This document shows, in pieces, positions 1 to 5,956 of a stretch of 9,850 nucleotides of DNA. The DNA comes from Saprospiraceae bacterium (GTDB taxonomy: Bacteria; Bacteroidota; Bacteroidia; Chitinophagales; Saprospiraceae), in the NCBI GenBank assembly GCA_020849825.1, contig JADZFP010000354.1, positions 1 through 9,850 on the forward strand, read 5' to 3'. A program made the position numbers and the translations under genes. The notes beneath the pieces are model-generated. The model ran no database searches. It was not told the origin of the DNA and worked only from the letters and a program-made list of their open reading frames with translations. How positions within the stretch are numbered: position 1 is the first letter of the stretch; every line of letters starts with the position of its first letter.

Positions 1-222
1 AGCGATGCCGCGCGCGAAAAATTGCGGCGCTACGGCATCGCTCCGCCGGTCAAAACCATCAACGATCCGGACGACCTTTTCGCTCCGCCGCCTGCCGTGC
101 CCTGCCCGCACTGCGGCTCCGATCACACGCACGAAAGCAGCCGTTTCGGTTCTACGGCTTGCAAAGCCTTGTACGTCTGCGACGATTGCAAGGAACCCTT
201 CGAGTATTTCAAACACTTCTAG
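1..222 (+). CDS. paaD: PaaD, phenylacetyl-CoA epoxidase subunit/maturation factor, C-terminal part (5' end outside window)
   Basis: This is the last 73 codons of a gene that begins before the window, ending in TAG at 220-222. The visible part is a compact cysteine-rich tail: CPHC at visible residues 35-38, then FGST, C54, and a CxxC at 60-63, closing with EPFEYFKHF. This pattern of two CxxC pairs around an FGSTxCKALYxC core and a final phenylalanine-rich tail is characteristic of PaaD (also called PaaJ), which has a MIP18/DUF59-like domain followed by a zinc-ribbon-like tail. In known systems PaaD works with PaaABCE in the aerobic ring epoxidation of phenylacetyl-CoA in the cytoplasm, probably in metal-centre assembly. 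The DUF59-like domain and the rest of the paa operon would lie to the left. Nothing to its right in this window belongs to that pathway, so it is probably the last paa gene of its transcript. Confidence 0.88.
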   Translation, partial: SDAAREKLRRYGIAPPVKTINDPDDLFAPPPAVPCPHCGSDHTHESSRFGSTACKALYVCDDCKEPFEYFKHF

Positions 223-340
223 AACCCGAATCAGGTCCTAAAAACGTTTTTTTAACACATCGGGTTAAACCCTTTGGTGCACGCACAGTCTCATGGTCAC
301 TTCGACACATTTCGAAGCGACCAACTTTTTGTGCATTTCC

Positions 341-1282
341 ATGAAAACGCTGTTCCCTGTCCTGATGGCGGTTTGTGCCGTCGCCCTTTTGTCCTGTAAT
401 AAAAAAGAAGGCACCCAGGACGCCCTCTACAATACCGGAAAAAACCGTTTTACGCTCACCATCGATGGTACGGAGCGCGAGTTTTATGTGCACGTGCCTG
501 GCGGCTACGACGGCAAAACTGCTTACCCCGTCGTCTTTATGCTGCACGGCACAAGCGGCGACGGTGAAAAGTTTTATAATGAATCGGGCTGGAAAGAGGT
601 TGGCCAAGCAGAGGGAATAATCACCGTATACCCGTCATCCGGTCGCTACTGCATCATTGATCCGGTCGACGGGCAAAAAACAACGACCAAATGGAATACC
701 CCTCCCGACGCAGATTTTACCTTCTGCGCCGGTGAAAAGCCCCTCGACGACATCAAGTTCCTGCGCGCTGTGATCGACGACCTGAATCGGCGGATGCTGA
801 TCGACAACAAACGAATTTACCTGGTCGGTTTTTCCAATGGCGGGCAAATGGCTGCCAAATGCGCCATCGAAATGAGCGATGTGCTGGCAGCTGTGGTGGA
901 AAGCGCCGGCTCGTTTTACCTGGATTCGGTCACGTATACCCCCAAACGCAAGTTGCCCGTCACTTTCCAGATCGGCAACGACGACTGGGGCCCCGGCAAC
1001 GAAGGCCCCGACCTGCCGCTCAGCGAGTTCGATTCGCTGTTGAAATACCCCGATTTTAAATATTACAGGGTTTCCCAGGCGCATATCCGCAATTTTGGTC
1101 TCGACCCAAATTATACCATCACCGGCGACACCAGTACGGCGGTAGTCGCCCGCTTTGTGTCCAACAGCGGCTTGTCGGATAATATTTTCCAGTTCATCAT
1201 GGTAAAGGGAATCAAACACAGTTACCCTGATTTTGCCGCCGAATCAAACTGGAACTGGCTGAAGCAGTTCTCTCTGCCCTGA
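341..1282 (+). CDS. Lipoprotein esterase of the LpqC / PHB-depolymerase type (alpha/beta hydrolase)
   Basis: The 313-residue product is a predicted secreted lipoprotein. From the ATG at 341 a lysine and a hydrophobic stretch lead to the lipobox LLSC with C19 as the lipid anchor. The reading frame stays open back to 293, but the earlier start would put 16 polar residues ahead of the signal, so 341 is preferred. Alpha/beta hydrolase marks are clear: an oxyanion-hole segment FMLHGTSGDG (residues 67-75), the nucleophile elbow GFSNGG with S165, a GNDD segment (212-215) likely supplying the acid, and KHSYP with H293 as the catalytic histidine. The family covers poly(3-hydroxybutyrate) depolymerases, feruloyl esterases and related carboxylesterases. 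The substrate cannot be read from the sequence. The next residue after the lipid cysteine is Asn, so outer-membrane or surface location is plausible. It appears to be a single-gene transcript. Confidence 0.85.
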   Translation: MKTLFPVLMAVCAVALLSCNKKEGTQDALYNTGKNRFTLTIDGTEREFYVHVPGGYDGKTAYPVVFMLHGTSGDGEKFYNESGWKEVGQAEGIITVYPSSGRYCIIDPVDGQKTTTKWNTPPDADFTFCAGEKPLDDIKFLRAVIDDLNRRMLIDNKRIYLVGFSNGGQMAAKCAIEMSDVLAAVVESAGSFYLDSVTYTPKRKLPVTFQIGNDDWGPGNEGPDLPLSEFDSLLKYPDFKYYRVSQAHIRNFGLDPNYTITGDTSTAVVARFVSNSGLSDNIFQFIMVKGIKHSYPDFAAESNWNWLKQFSLP

Positions 1283-1332
1283 AATTGGCAGAGCGGGGAG
1301 CAGTCGTTGTTCGGGCAAAAAAGGAGGCTGTC

Positions 1333-1363
1333 TCACAAGTCCGGCCGGACAAAACCCTTGTGA
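1333..1363. repeat. Hairpin with nested perfect palindrome
   Basis: An outer pair TCACAAG (1333-1339) and CTTGTGA (1357-1363) encloses the perfect 12-base palindrome GTCCGGCCGGAC (1339-1350). It lies about 50 bases after the esterase stop codon. No T-run follows on the plus strand, so it is not a textbook terminator, but it could stabilise or end the upstream transcript. The preceding bases (GAGGCTGTCTCA, 1324-1335) resemble, from memory, ends of some insertion sequences. No transposase is nearby, so that reading is weak. Confidence 0.5.
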
Positions 1364-1443
1364 TGTTATTTCACGCGAAGCGCGCAGAGGGGGGGGATTT
1401 CACGCGGGATTTTTATTGCACGCAGAGACGCGGAGGCGCAGAG
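1364..1443. repeat. Inverted repeat, left arm
   Basis: Read on the minus strand, this segment runs from CTCTGCGCCTCCGCG through CTGCGTGCAATAAAAA and a CCCC tract to GCTTCGCGTGAAA. That order of blocks recurs on the plus strand at 1669-1740, with a few substitutions and small gaps, so the two form a long imperfect inverted repeat around about 225 bases. The AT-rich joint (TTTTTATTGCACGCAGAG, 1410-1427) is the best-conserved part. Confidence 0.75.
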
Positions 1444-1510
1444 TTTTGCTTGTCTGTTTTGATTTCTCTCCTTGCTCGCTTTGCGACCGGATACCTTAAA
1501 ACACAAGCAC

Positions 1511-1570
1511 CTTTGCGGCCTTCGCGTGAAATACGCCTCCCTCTGTGTCTCTGCGCCTCTCTGCGTGCAA
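1511..1570 (+). repeat. 60-base direct repeat, copy A
   Basis: This segment starts CTTTGCGGCCTTCGCGTGAA and ends TCTGCGTGCAA. It recurs exactly 120 bases downstream (1631-1688) with one substitution in the first 50 bases (T1532 against C1652) and a 2-base CT insertion near the end. Short CTCTGCG/TTCGCGTGAAA words of this kind recur, as I recall, as dispersed non-coding repeats in many environmental bacterial genomes and are often mis-called as small proteins. Confidence 0.85.
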
Positions 1571-1630
1571 CTACGTCAGACAAAGCCGCGAAAGTGTATT
1601 ACATAAATCCCCCCTTTGCGCGCTTTGCTC

Positions 1631-1688
1631 CTTTGCGGCCTTCGCGTGAAACACGCCTCCCTCTGTGTCTCTGCGCCTCTGCGTGCAA
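1631..1688 (+). repeat. 58-base direct repeat, copy B
   Basis: This is the near-identical second copy of 1511-1570. Its last 20 bases (1669-1688) also form the start of the right arm of the inverted repeat, so direct and inverted copies are interlocked. The bases just before it (CCCCCCTTTGCGCGCTTTGC, 1609-1628) resemble the CCCC-TTTGCGCGC block of the arms, which suggests growth by repeated copying of a shared module. Confidence 0.85.
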
Positions 1689-1740
1689 TAAAAACCCTGC
1701 GTAAAACACAATCCCCTTTGCATGCTTCGCGTGAAACATA
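1669..1740. repeat. Inverted repeat, right arm
   Basis: This is the plus-strand counterpart of 1364-1443. It has the blocks CTCTGCGCCT, CTGCGTGCAATAAAAA, a CCCTGCG tract, ATCCCCTTTGC and GCTTCGCGTGAAAC in the same order. A further degenerate copy of the GTGAA word follows at 1752-1764 (GGCTTTGCGTGAC). No open reading frame for a transposase is present between the arms. Confidence 0.75.
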
Positions 1741-1830
1741 AATCGATCTGCGGCTTTGCGTGACACTTGATTCGCCGGGGCTCCCGGGTCACCACAGCCT
1801 CATTTTTATAAAAAAACAATCAGCCAACCT

Positions 1831-4800
1831 TTACCATCCCGGCAAAATATTGAATCCCCACACCCATCGCCTGACTTCCTTGGGCGCCGAGATCGGGTAA
1901 GCGATATAGGGTTCCAGAATCAGTGCCCCGAAGAGGTTGACGCGCAGGGAAGCCCCCGTAGACAGGAGCGGCTTGTGTTGCACGAAAAACGGGCTGTCGC
2001 CGGTCGATTTCAGGTCGTCGAGTTCGAAAAAGCCCAGTCCGGCGTCGAAAAACAGGTTCAGGTCGGTCAGCAGAAAATTGATCGGCAGCAAAGCCAGCTG
2101 GCGCGGGCCGGTGAAGGGCAGGCGGATTTCGGCATTGGCAATCACGATCTTGCTGCCGGCCATTTGCTCAACCAGTTCGGGCGCTTCATTGTACAGGAAG
2201 TTGTTGGTATAGCCGCGCACGAAGAAGGGGTTGCCGGCAAACATGGGATACACCTCGTCGGTATTGTTGGCATTGCCGCCGAAGCGCCCGTAACCGATGC
2301 CGCGAAGCGCGAAAGTGACGGGTTTGGCGTAGAAATACCGCCGGCCGTCGAGCAAAAGGCCCGTAAACCGGTATGCCCCGAAAAATTGCTCCAGCCCGAT
2401 GCGGTAGCGCCAGCCTTGCAGGGGCGCCGTGCCGCCGAAGTAGGCGTTGTCGCCGACGTACGCGGCGTTGATATTGGCCAGGTTGATGCCCGGGCCGGAG
2501 GGCAGGCGTTTTCTCTCCTGGCCCCGCAAGACACCGAAGGGATCGATGTAGTACAGGTAGTAGTCGACCCGTTGGTGATAAATTTCAAATGCCGCGCCCA
2601 ACTCGACCCGTTTGGTCACGGAAAGGGGATAGAAGATCAGTCCGCCGATGCGTTCCTGAAACAGACGTTGCAGAATGAGGCTGTCTTTATACCCGAAAAA
2701 CGGCTCGCCTTCGCTGGTATATACCGTGTGCGGCACAAAACTGGCGTCCTGATAATACGCCCCCGAACGGAAGGGGATATGCGACAGGTTGAGGCCCCAA
2801 CCGATCCGGTTTTTGTTGTTGATGTAGCTGAGCTGCCCTGCAATGTCCTGGATTTCGCCGTTGAGGGCGCCGCCCACGTAGAGTTGGTTGTTGCCGAGAA
2901 TGTCGCCGAACAGCATGTCGACGCCGCCGGCCAGGCCGGTTGTCGTCCCGAAACTGGTATTGCCGGTATTGACGCCAATGCCGCCCCCGCCGCCGACGTA
3001 TTCGAGGTTGAATTTGGGTTTGTACTTGACGGTTTGGGTAATCGTGGTGGCCTGAACTTCCTTCTGGGCATTGTCGATGGTGCGCAGGCCGGTATTGACG
3101 ATGTCGCGCTGGCGCGGATTGAAAGGCGGCAAAGCGGCGGCCACCATGTCGACGGCCAGCGGATCGACTTCCTTGGGGGTGAAATCGGCCGATTTGGCCT
3201 GGTAGATGATGTACTCCCCGTGGTTGAAATAGGTGTACAGGATGCGATCGCGGTCTTCGGCAACGGTAAAAGCCGGGGCGTAGGGCGTGATACCGGTAAT
3301 GCCGGTGAGCAGTTCGGTGAGTTGGTACACCTTTTTGGTGGCCAGTTCGTATCGGTACAGGTTGCGGAAGCCGTCGCGGTTGCTCAGAAACAGGAGGTCG
3401 CCGTTTTTGTCGAATTGCGGGTTCATGTTGTCGGCGCCGGGAAACACGTCGATTTGTTCGACATCGCCCGAAACGACGTCCAGAATACCCATATTCATGG
3501 TGTACGCGCCGTTTGAGCGGCCGCGCTGGAGGCTTATGGCATCGGTAGAGAACACGATGCGGCTGCCGTCGGCGCTCCATGAAGGCAAAATTTCGGAAGC
3601 CCGGTCGTTGGTGAGTTGGCGCACCTTGCGCGTTTTGAGGTCGAGGGCATAGAGGTCGGTCTGGCCGTTGACCAGGCCGCTGACCACGATGGTTTTACCG
3701 TCGGGGCTCCATGCCGGGTTGGAGAAAGCCGGTACGCCTTCCAGTTTGATTTTTTCAACTTTACGGCCTTTGAAAATATTCTGAATGACCAGTACGCTTT
3801 GCCCTTTTTCATACACGTCGTAGGCAAAACGCTGGTCGTTGGGCGACCAGCTACCCGCGCTTTCGATGAAGTTGAACTGGTCGATGTGCCCGTCGTTGGC
3901 CGTGCTGGCCACCTTGCGCATGATGCGGCCCGTGCGGGCATCGGCCAGGAAGAGATCGGTGGTAAACAGGTTTTTTTCCGATAAAAAGATCACGTATTTG
4001 CCATTGGGGCTGAGCACGGGGCAAATGTTGAGTGTGCCGGCATTGTCGTCGGAAAGCAGTTTTTTACCTACCAGACGGTCTTTTTGCCCTTTGGTTACCC
4101 AGCGCCCGTAGTGGTTTTTGAGCGAATTGCGCCAGTCGGCCGAGAGCGAATCCGGCGTGGTGTAGAGGGTAATCTTGATGGCCGGATCGAGGCCGTATTT
4201 GGCCGTATTCATAAACAGGACGGGGATGACCTCGTCGCCGTACGTACCGGCGATATAGGCCCAGAATGCCTGCCCCCAGCGGTACGGGAAGTATTTGAAA
4301 TTGTCGAGCCGCCGCAGGGTGGGGATGTCGTCGTTGAGCACGGCATCGCGCATCCAGAGCGAGGTATGCGGGTCGATGCGGCCGATGGAAAGGTACTCCG
4401 CAAGCCCTTCGACCATCCAGAGGGGCAGGTTGGCGAGGTTGCGCAGGCTGGTGGAATCACCGCCGATGACCATGTGGTACTGAAAGGCGTGCACGAGTTC
4501 GTGCCCCAGCACGTGGTTGGTTTGCTGGTTGGTCATGGCCAGTGGCATCACGACGCGGTTGCGCAAGCCCTCGGTGACGCCCCCCGTACCCACGCTGATA
4601 TCGCCCTGGATCACGTTCGTTTGCTGGAATCCGGCGTGGTCGTTGTAGAGGATGAGCGGATTTTTTTCGGTGAAGGTGTCGCGCAGCACGGCCTGGTGCA
4701 TGGCATACCAGAGCTCGACGTCGACCGCCAGCTGGTTGAGCACTTCGGGGTTGTTGAGGTATTGATAAATTTCAAAGTTTTCGGTTTGAACGACCTTGAA

Positions 4801-4905
4801 ATCCAGTTTCTGGTAGCGGGGTTTGTTTCGCCCGAAGTACTGTGCGCTGGCTGTTTGGCTGAATAACAGCGCCAGAAGTAGCGGAAGAAAAAGGCAGCGT
4901 TTCAT
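1831..4905 (-). CDS. Outer-membrane fusion protein: metallopeptidase-like domain, TolB-like propeller, Omp85-type barrel
   Basis: The product has 1024 residues. A signal peptide ends near ASA-Q (residues 19-22). Residues 30-270 resemble the peptidase MA / gluzincin group, with HELVH (H135, E136, H139) and a downstream WMVEGLAEYL whose E166 fits the third zinc ligand. About six TolB/PD40-like blades follow (roughly 295-570), marked by SPNGKYVIF, WSPDGKTIVV, WSADGSRIVF and FDKNGDLLFLS. After a linker, residues 630-1024 are glycine- and aromatic-rich beta strands with Omp85 marks: FVRGY (895-899, the lid-loop VRGF/Y motif), NAEIRLPF (924-931), DAG (954-956) and a final tryptophan. Known Omp85 proteins insert or export proteins and carry periplasmic POTRA domains; none is seen here. 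I infer that the protease and propeller sit in the periplasm below the barrel. The substrate and role are unknown. The start is the ATG directly before the signal peptide. Related long PD40/BamA-like proteins occur in Bacteroidota, as I recall. Confidence 0.85.
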   Translation of the reverse strand: MKRCLFLPLLLALLFSQTASAQYFGRNKPRYQKLDFKVVQTENFEIYQYLNNPEVLNQLAVDVELWYAMHQAVLRDTFTEKNPLILYNDHAGFQQTNVIQGDISVGTGGVTEGLRNRVVMPLAMTNQQTNHVLGHELVHAFQYHMVIGGDSTSLRNLANLPLWMVEGLAEYLSIGRIDPHTSLWMRDAVLNDDIPTLRRLDNFKYFPYRWGQAFWAYIAGTYGDEVIPVLFMNTAKYGLDPAIKITLYTTPDSLSADWRNSLKNHYGRWVTKGQKDRLVGKKLLSDDNAGTLNICPVLSPNGKYVIFLSEKNLFTTDLFLADARTGRIMRKVASTANDGHIDQFNFIESAGSWSPNDQRFAYDVYEKGQSVLVIQNIFKGRKVEKIKLEGVPAFSNPAWSPDGKTIVVSGLVNGQTDLYALDLKTRKVRQLTNDRASEILPSWSADGSRIVFSTDAISLQRGRSNGAYTMNMGILDVVSGDVEQIDVFPGADNMNPQFDKNGDLLFLSNRDGFRNLYRYELATKKVYQLTELLTGITGITPYAPAFTVAEDRDRILYTYFNHGEYIIYQAKSADFTPKEVDPLAVDMVAAALPPFNPRQRDIVNTGLRTIDNAQKEVQATTITQTVKYKPKFNLEYVGGGGGIGVNTGNTSFGTTTGLAGGVDMLFGDILGNNQLYVGGALNGEIQDIAGQLSYINNKNRIGWGLNLSHIPFRSGAYYQDASFVPHTVYTSEGEPFFGYKDSLILQRLFQERIGGLIFYPLSVTKRVELGAAFEIYHQRVDYYLYYIDPFGVLRGQERKRLPSGPGINLANINAAYVGDNAYFGGTAPLQGWRYRIGLEQFFGAYRFTGLLLDGRRYFYAKPVTFALRGIGYGRFGGNANNTDEVYPMFAGNPFFVRGYTNNFLYNEAPELVEQMAGSKIVIANAEIRLPFTGPRQLALLPINFLLTDLNLFFDAGLGFFELDDLKSTGDSPFFVQHKPLLSTGASLRVNLFGALILEPYIAYPISAPKEVRRWVWGFNILPGW

Positions 4906-4944
4906 TTATCGTATGTTTGATTGGCCTGAAAAGAGTGTATCACC

Positions 4945-4976
4945 GAAGCATAGACGCCGTTTTGAACAAATTCAAC
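4945..4976 (-). promoter_or_regulatory. Possible Bacteroidota-type promoter for the protease-propeller-barrel gene
   Basis: On the minus strand GTTG is followed after 20 bases by TATGCTTC. This resembles the Bacteroidota sigma pattern TTTG-N19/20-TAnnTTTG, with mismatches in both boxes. It lies about 40 bases ahead of the start codon at 4905, a reasonable distance. The match is weak and could be chance. Confidence 0.22.
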
Positions 4977-5008
4977 TATGAATTTCTTGTGAAAACGTGT
5001 TAGCGTTG
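4977..5008 (+). promoter_or_regulatory. Possible Bacteroidota-type promoter for the UbiA-like gene
   Basis: TATG is followed after 20 bases by TAGCGTTG, close to the pattern TTTG-N19/20-TAnnTTTG. It would give a leader of roughly 60 bases before a TTG start at 5079, and almost none before the alternative start at 5019. It directly abuts the proposed minus-strand promoter, so the two would fire back to back. The match is imperfect. Confidence 0.22.
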
Positions 5009-5078
5009 CGTTAAAACCTTGCGAAACATAAAGAGTTGCGCTGTTTTTGACAATGCCCTGACCATTATTCTGCCTGCC

Positions 5079-5858
5079 TTGCAAAAAAACATACGCATCA
5101 TATTAACAACTGCCTGGATTGGCCTGTGCGCATTGGCCATGGAAGAGCAAAGCGTATTGCTGACCGGCCACTTTCCGTCGTCCGGTTGGCTGAGGGGATT
5201 TGTGTTTTGCGGGGCAGTGTTTGCCTACTCGTTCAATCATCCCGGGCGTTTGCGCCGATGGGTGGCGCTCGGGATGGGAGGGATGGCGTTCCTGTATTTT
5301 TGGAAAATACCGGAAGCCGCGCGCTGGGTGGCCCTGGCGCCGCTGTCGATCTGGTTGTTGTACTATGGTTTTCAGAAGCCCGGGCGCTCGGGCCTTAGGG
5401 CCATTCCCTTACTCAAACCGCTTGCGATTGCCCTGGCCTGGACCTGGGTCACGGTTTTATTGCCGCTGGACCCGAAAAACTGGGATTTGGCCTGGCTGCT
5501 GTTACCTGGCCGGGCCGTTTTCGTATTTGCCCTGGCCTTGGCGTACGACCTCTGCGACCCGGCGTTCGACCGGCGGCAGGGTTTGGTTACCCTGGCTGCA
5601 CATTTGGGTGTTGCGCGCACTTTCCGGCTGATTGACGTTTCGCTGCTCCTGTCGGCTTGTTGCGCTGCGGGCAATTATTGGCTGGATATTTATCCGCTCC
5701 GGGCAACACTCGCCCTCTGGATTTCGCTGCTGTGCACGGCCTTGTTGCTTCGCCCCATCCTGCGCCTTACAGCGGTAGAACGCAAAAAAATGTACATCGA
5801 CGGGCTGATGATTTTGCAATACCTGTTGGTGTTGAGTGCGGTCGTTTGGGGAGACTAA
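5079..5858 (+). CDS. UbiA-superfamily-like integral membrane protein with degenerate first Asp motif
   Basis: A hydrophobic protein of about 259 residues with roughly eight or nine membrane segments. The best family mark is YDLCDPAFDRRQG (residues 156-168 from this start). It matches the second aspartate-rich motif of UbiA prenyltransferases, here with D157, D160 and D164, followed by TLAAHLG. The first UbiA motif (NDxxDxxxD) is not visible. At its expected place stands FAYSFNHPGRLRR, where only N53 could correspond. Similar UbiA-like proteins with a reduced first motif occur in Bacteroidota, so prenyl transfer is uncertain. The start is unsure: the frame is open from the stop at 5001-5003. 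A TTG at 5019 would add 20 residues that look unlike coding sequence, and the first ATG (5139) would cut the first membrane helix. TTG at 5079 leaves a short N-terminus before that helix. The gene is divergent from the outer-membrane fusion gene. Confidence 0.7.
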   Translation: MQKNIRIILTTAWIGLCALAMEEQSVLLTGHFPSSGWLRGFVFCGAVFAYSFNHPGRLRRWVALGMGGMAFLYFWKIPEAARWVALAPLSIWLLYYGFQKPGRSGLRAIPLLKPLAIALAWTWVTVLLPLDPKNWDLAWLLLPGRAVFVFALALAYDLCDPAFDRRQGLVTLAAHLGVARTFRLIDVSLLLSACCAAGNYWLDIYPLRATLALWISLLCTALLLRPILRLTAVERKKMYIDGLMILQYLLVLSAVVWGD

Positions 5859-5956
5859 GCACGTTTAATTGATTATTAATCGGCTTTTTGAATCAAAACA
5901 GGGCTTTTGAGGCTTATTTCGTGTCAGTTTAGAAACCTCACCAAACCACCAACCCC

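Larger units (their letters stand above)
1283..1830. other. Gene-free interval holding a hairpin and a repeat mosaic
   Basis: These 548 bases between the esterase and the convergent outer-membrane protein carry no credible gene. Open frames on both strands exist only because short CT-rich and GCG-rich words recur. Their translations repeat the same peptide strings, such as PLCLCAS, and have no domain. The first 80 bases contain a strong hairpin. From about 1364 to 1760 the sequence is made of related segments in direct and inverted orientation, listed separately. The last 60 bases before the neighbouring stop codon look unique and AT-rich. I see no rho-independent terminator for either flanking gene. 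Confidence 0.8.

Noticed and set aside
240..272. AAAAACGTTTTT and GGGTTAAACCC palindromes after paaD as a terminator
   Set aside because: Neither leaves room for a loop with a stable stem, so no rho-independent terminator is supported.
1775..1787. CCGGG/CCCGG short stem near the end of the outer-membrane gene
   Set aside because: It is only five pairs with a three-base loop and lacks a T-run on either strand.
1285..1819. Open frames on both strands in the repeat block (plus 1285-1704, minus 1571-1819)
   Set aside because: They translate the repeat words into repeated strings such as PLCLCAS, have no domain, and follow repeat boundaries instead of gene boundaries.
1975..3516. A 513-codon open frame antisense to the protease-propeller-barrel gene, and another at 4084-4866
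   Set aside because: The minus-strand frame has a signal peptide, clear domains and catalytic residues. The antisense frames are low-complexity in composition and match the usual GC-rich shadow pattern.
5859..5956. Promoter or operator in the gap before the patatin gene (TTTG at 5887, TTAAT-N5-ATTAA at 5865-5879)
   Set aside because: No -7-like box lies at the right spacing, and the AT-rich inverted repeat is too short to separate from chance.
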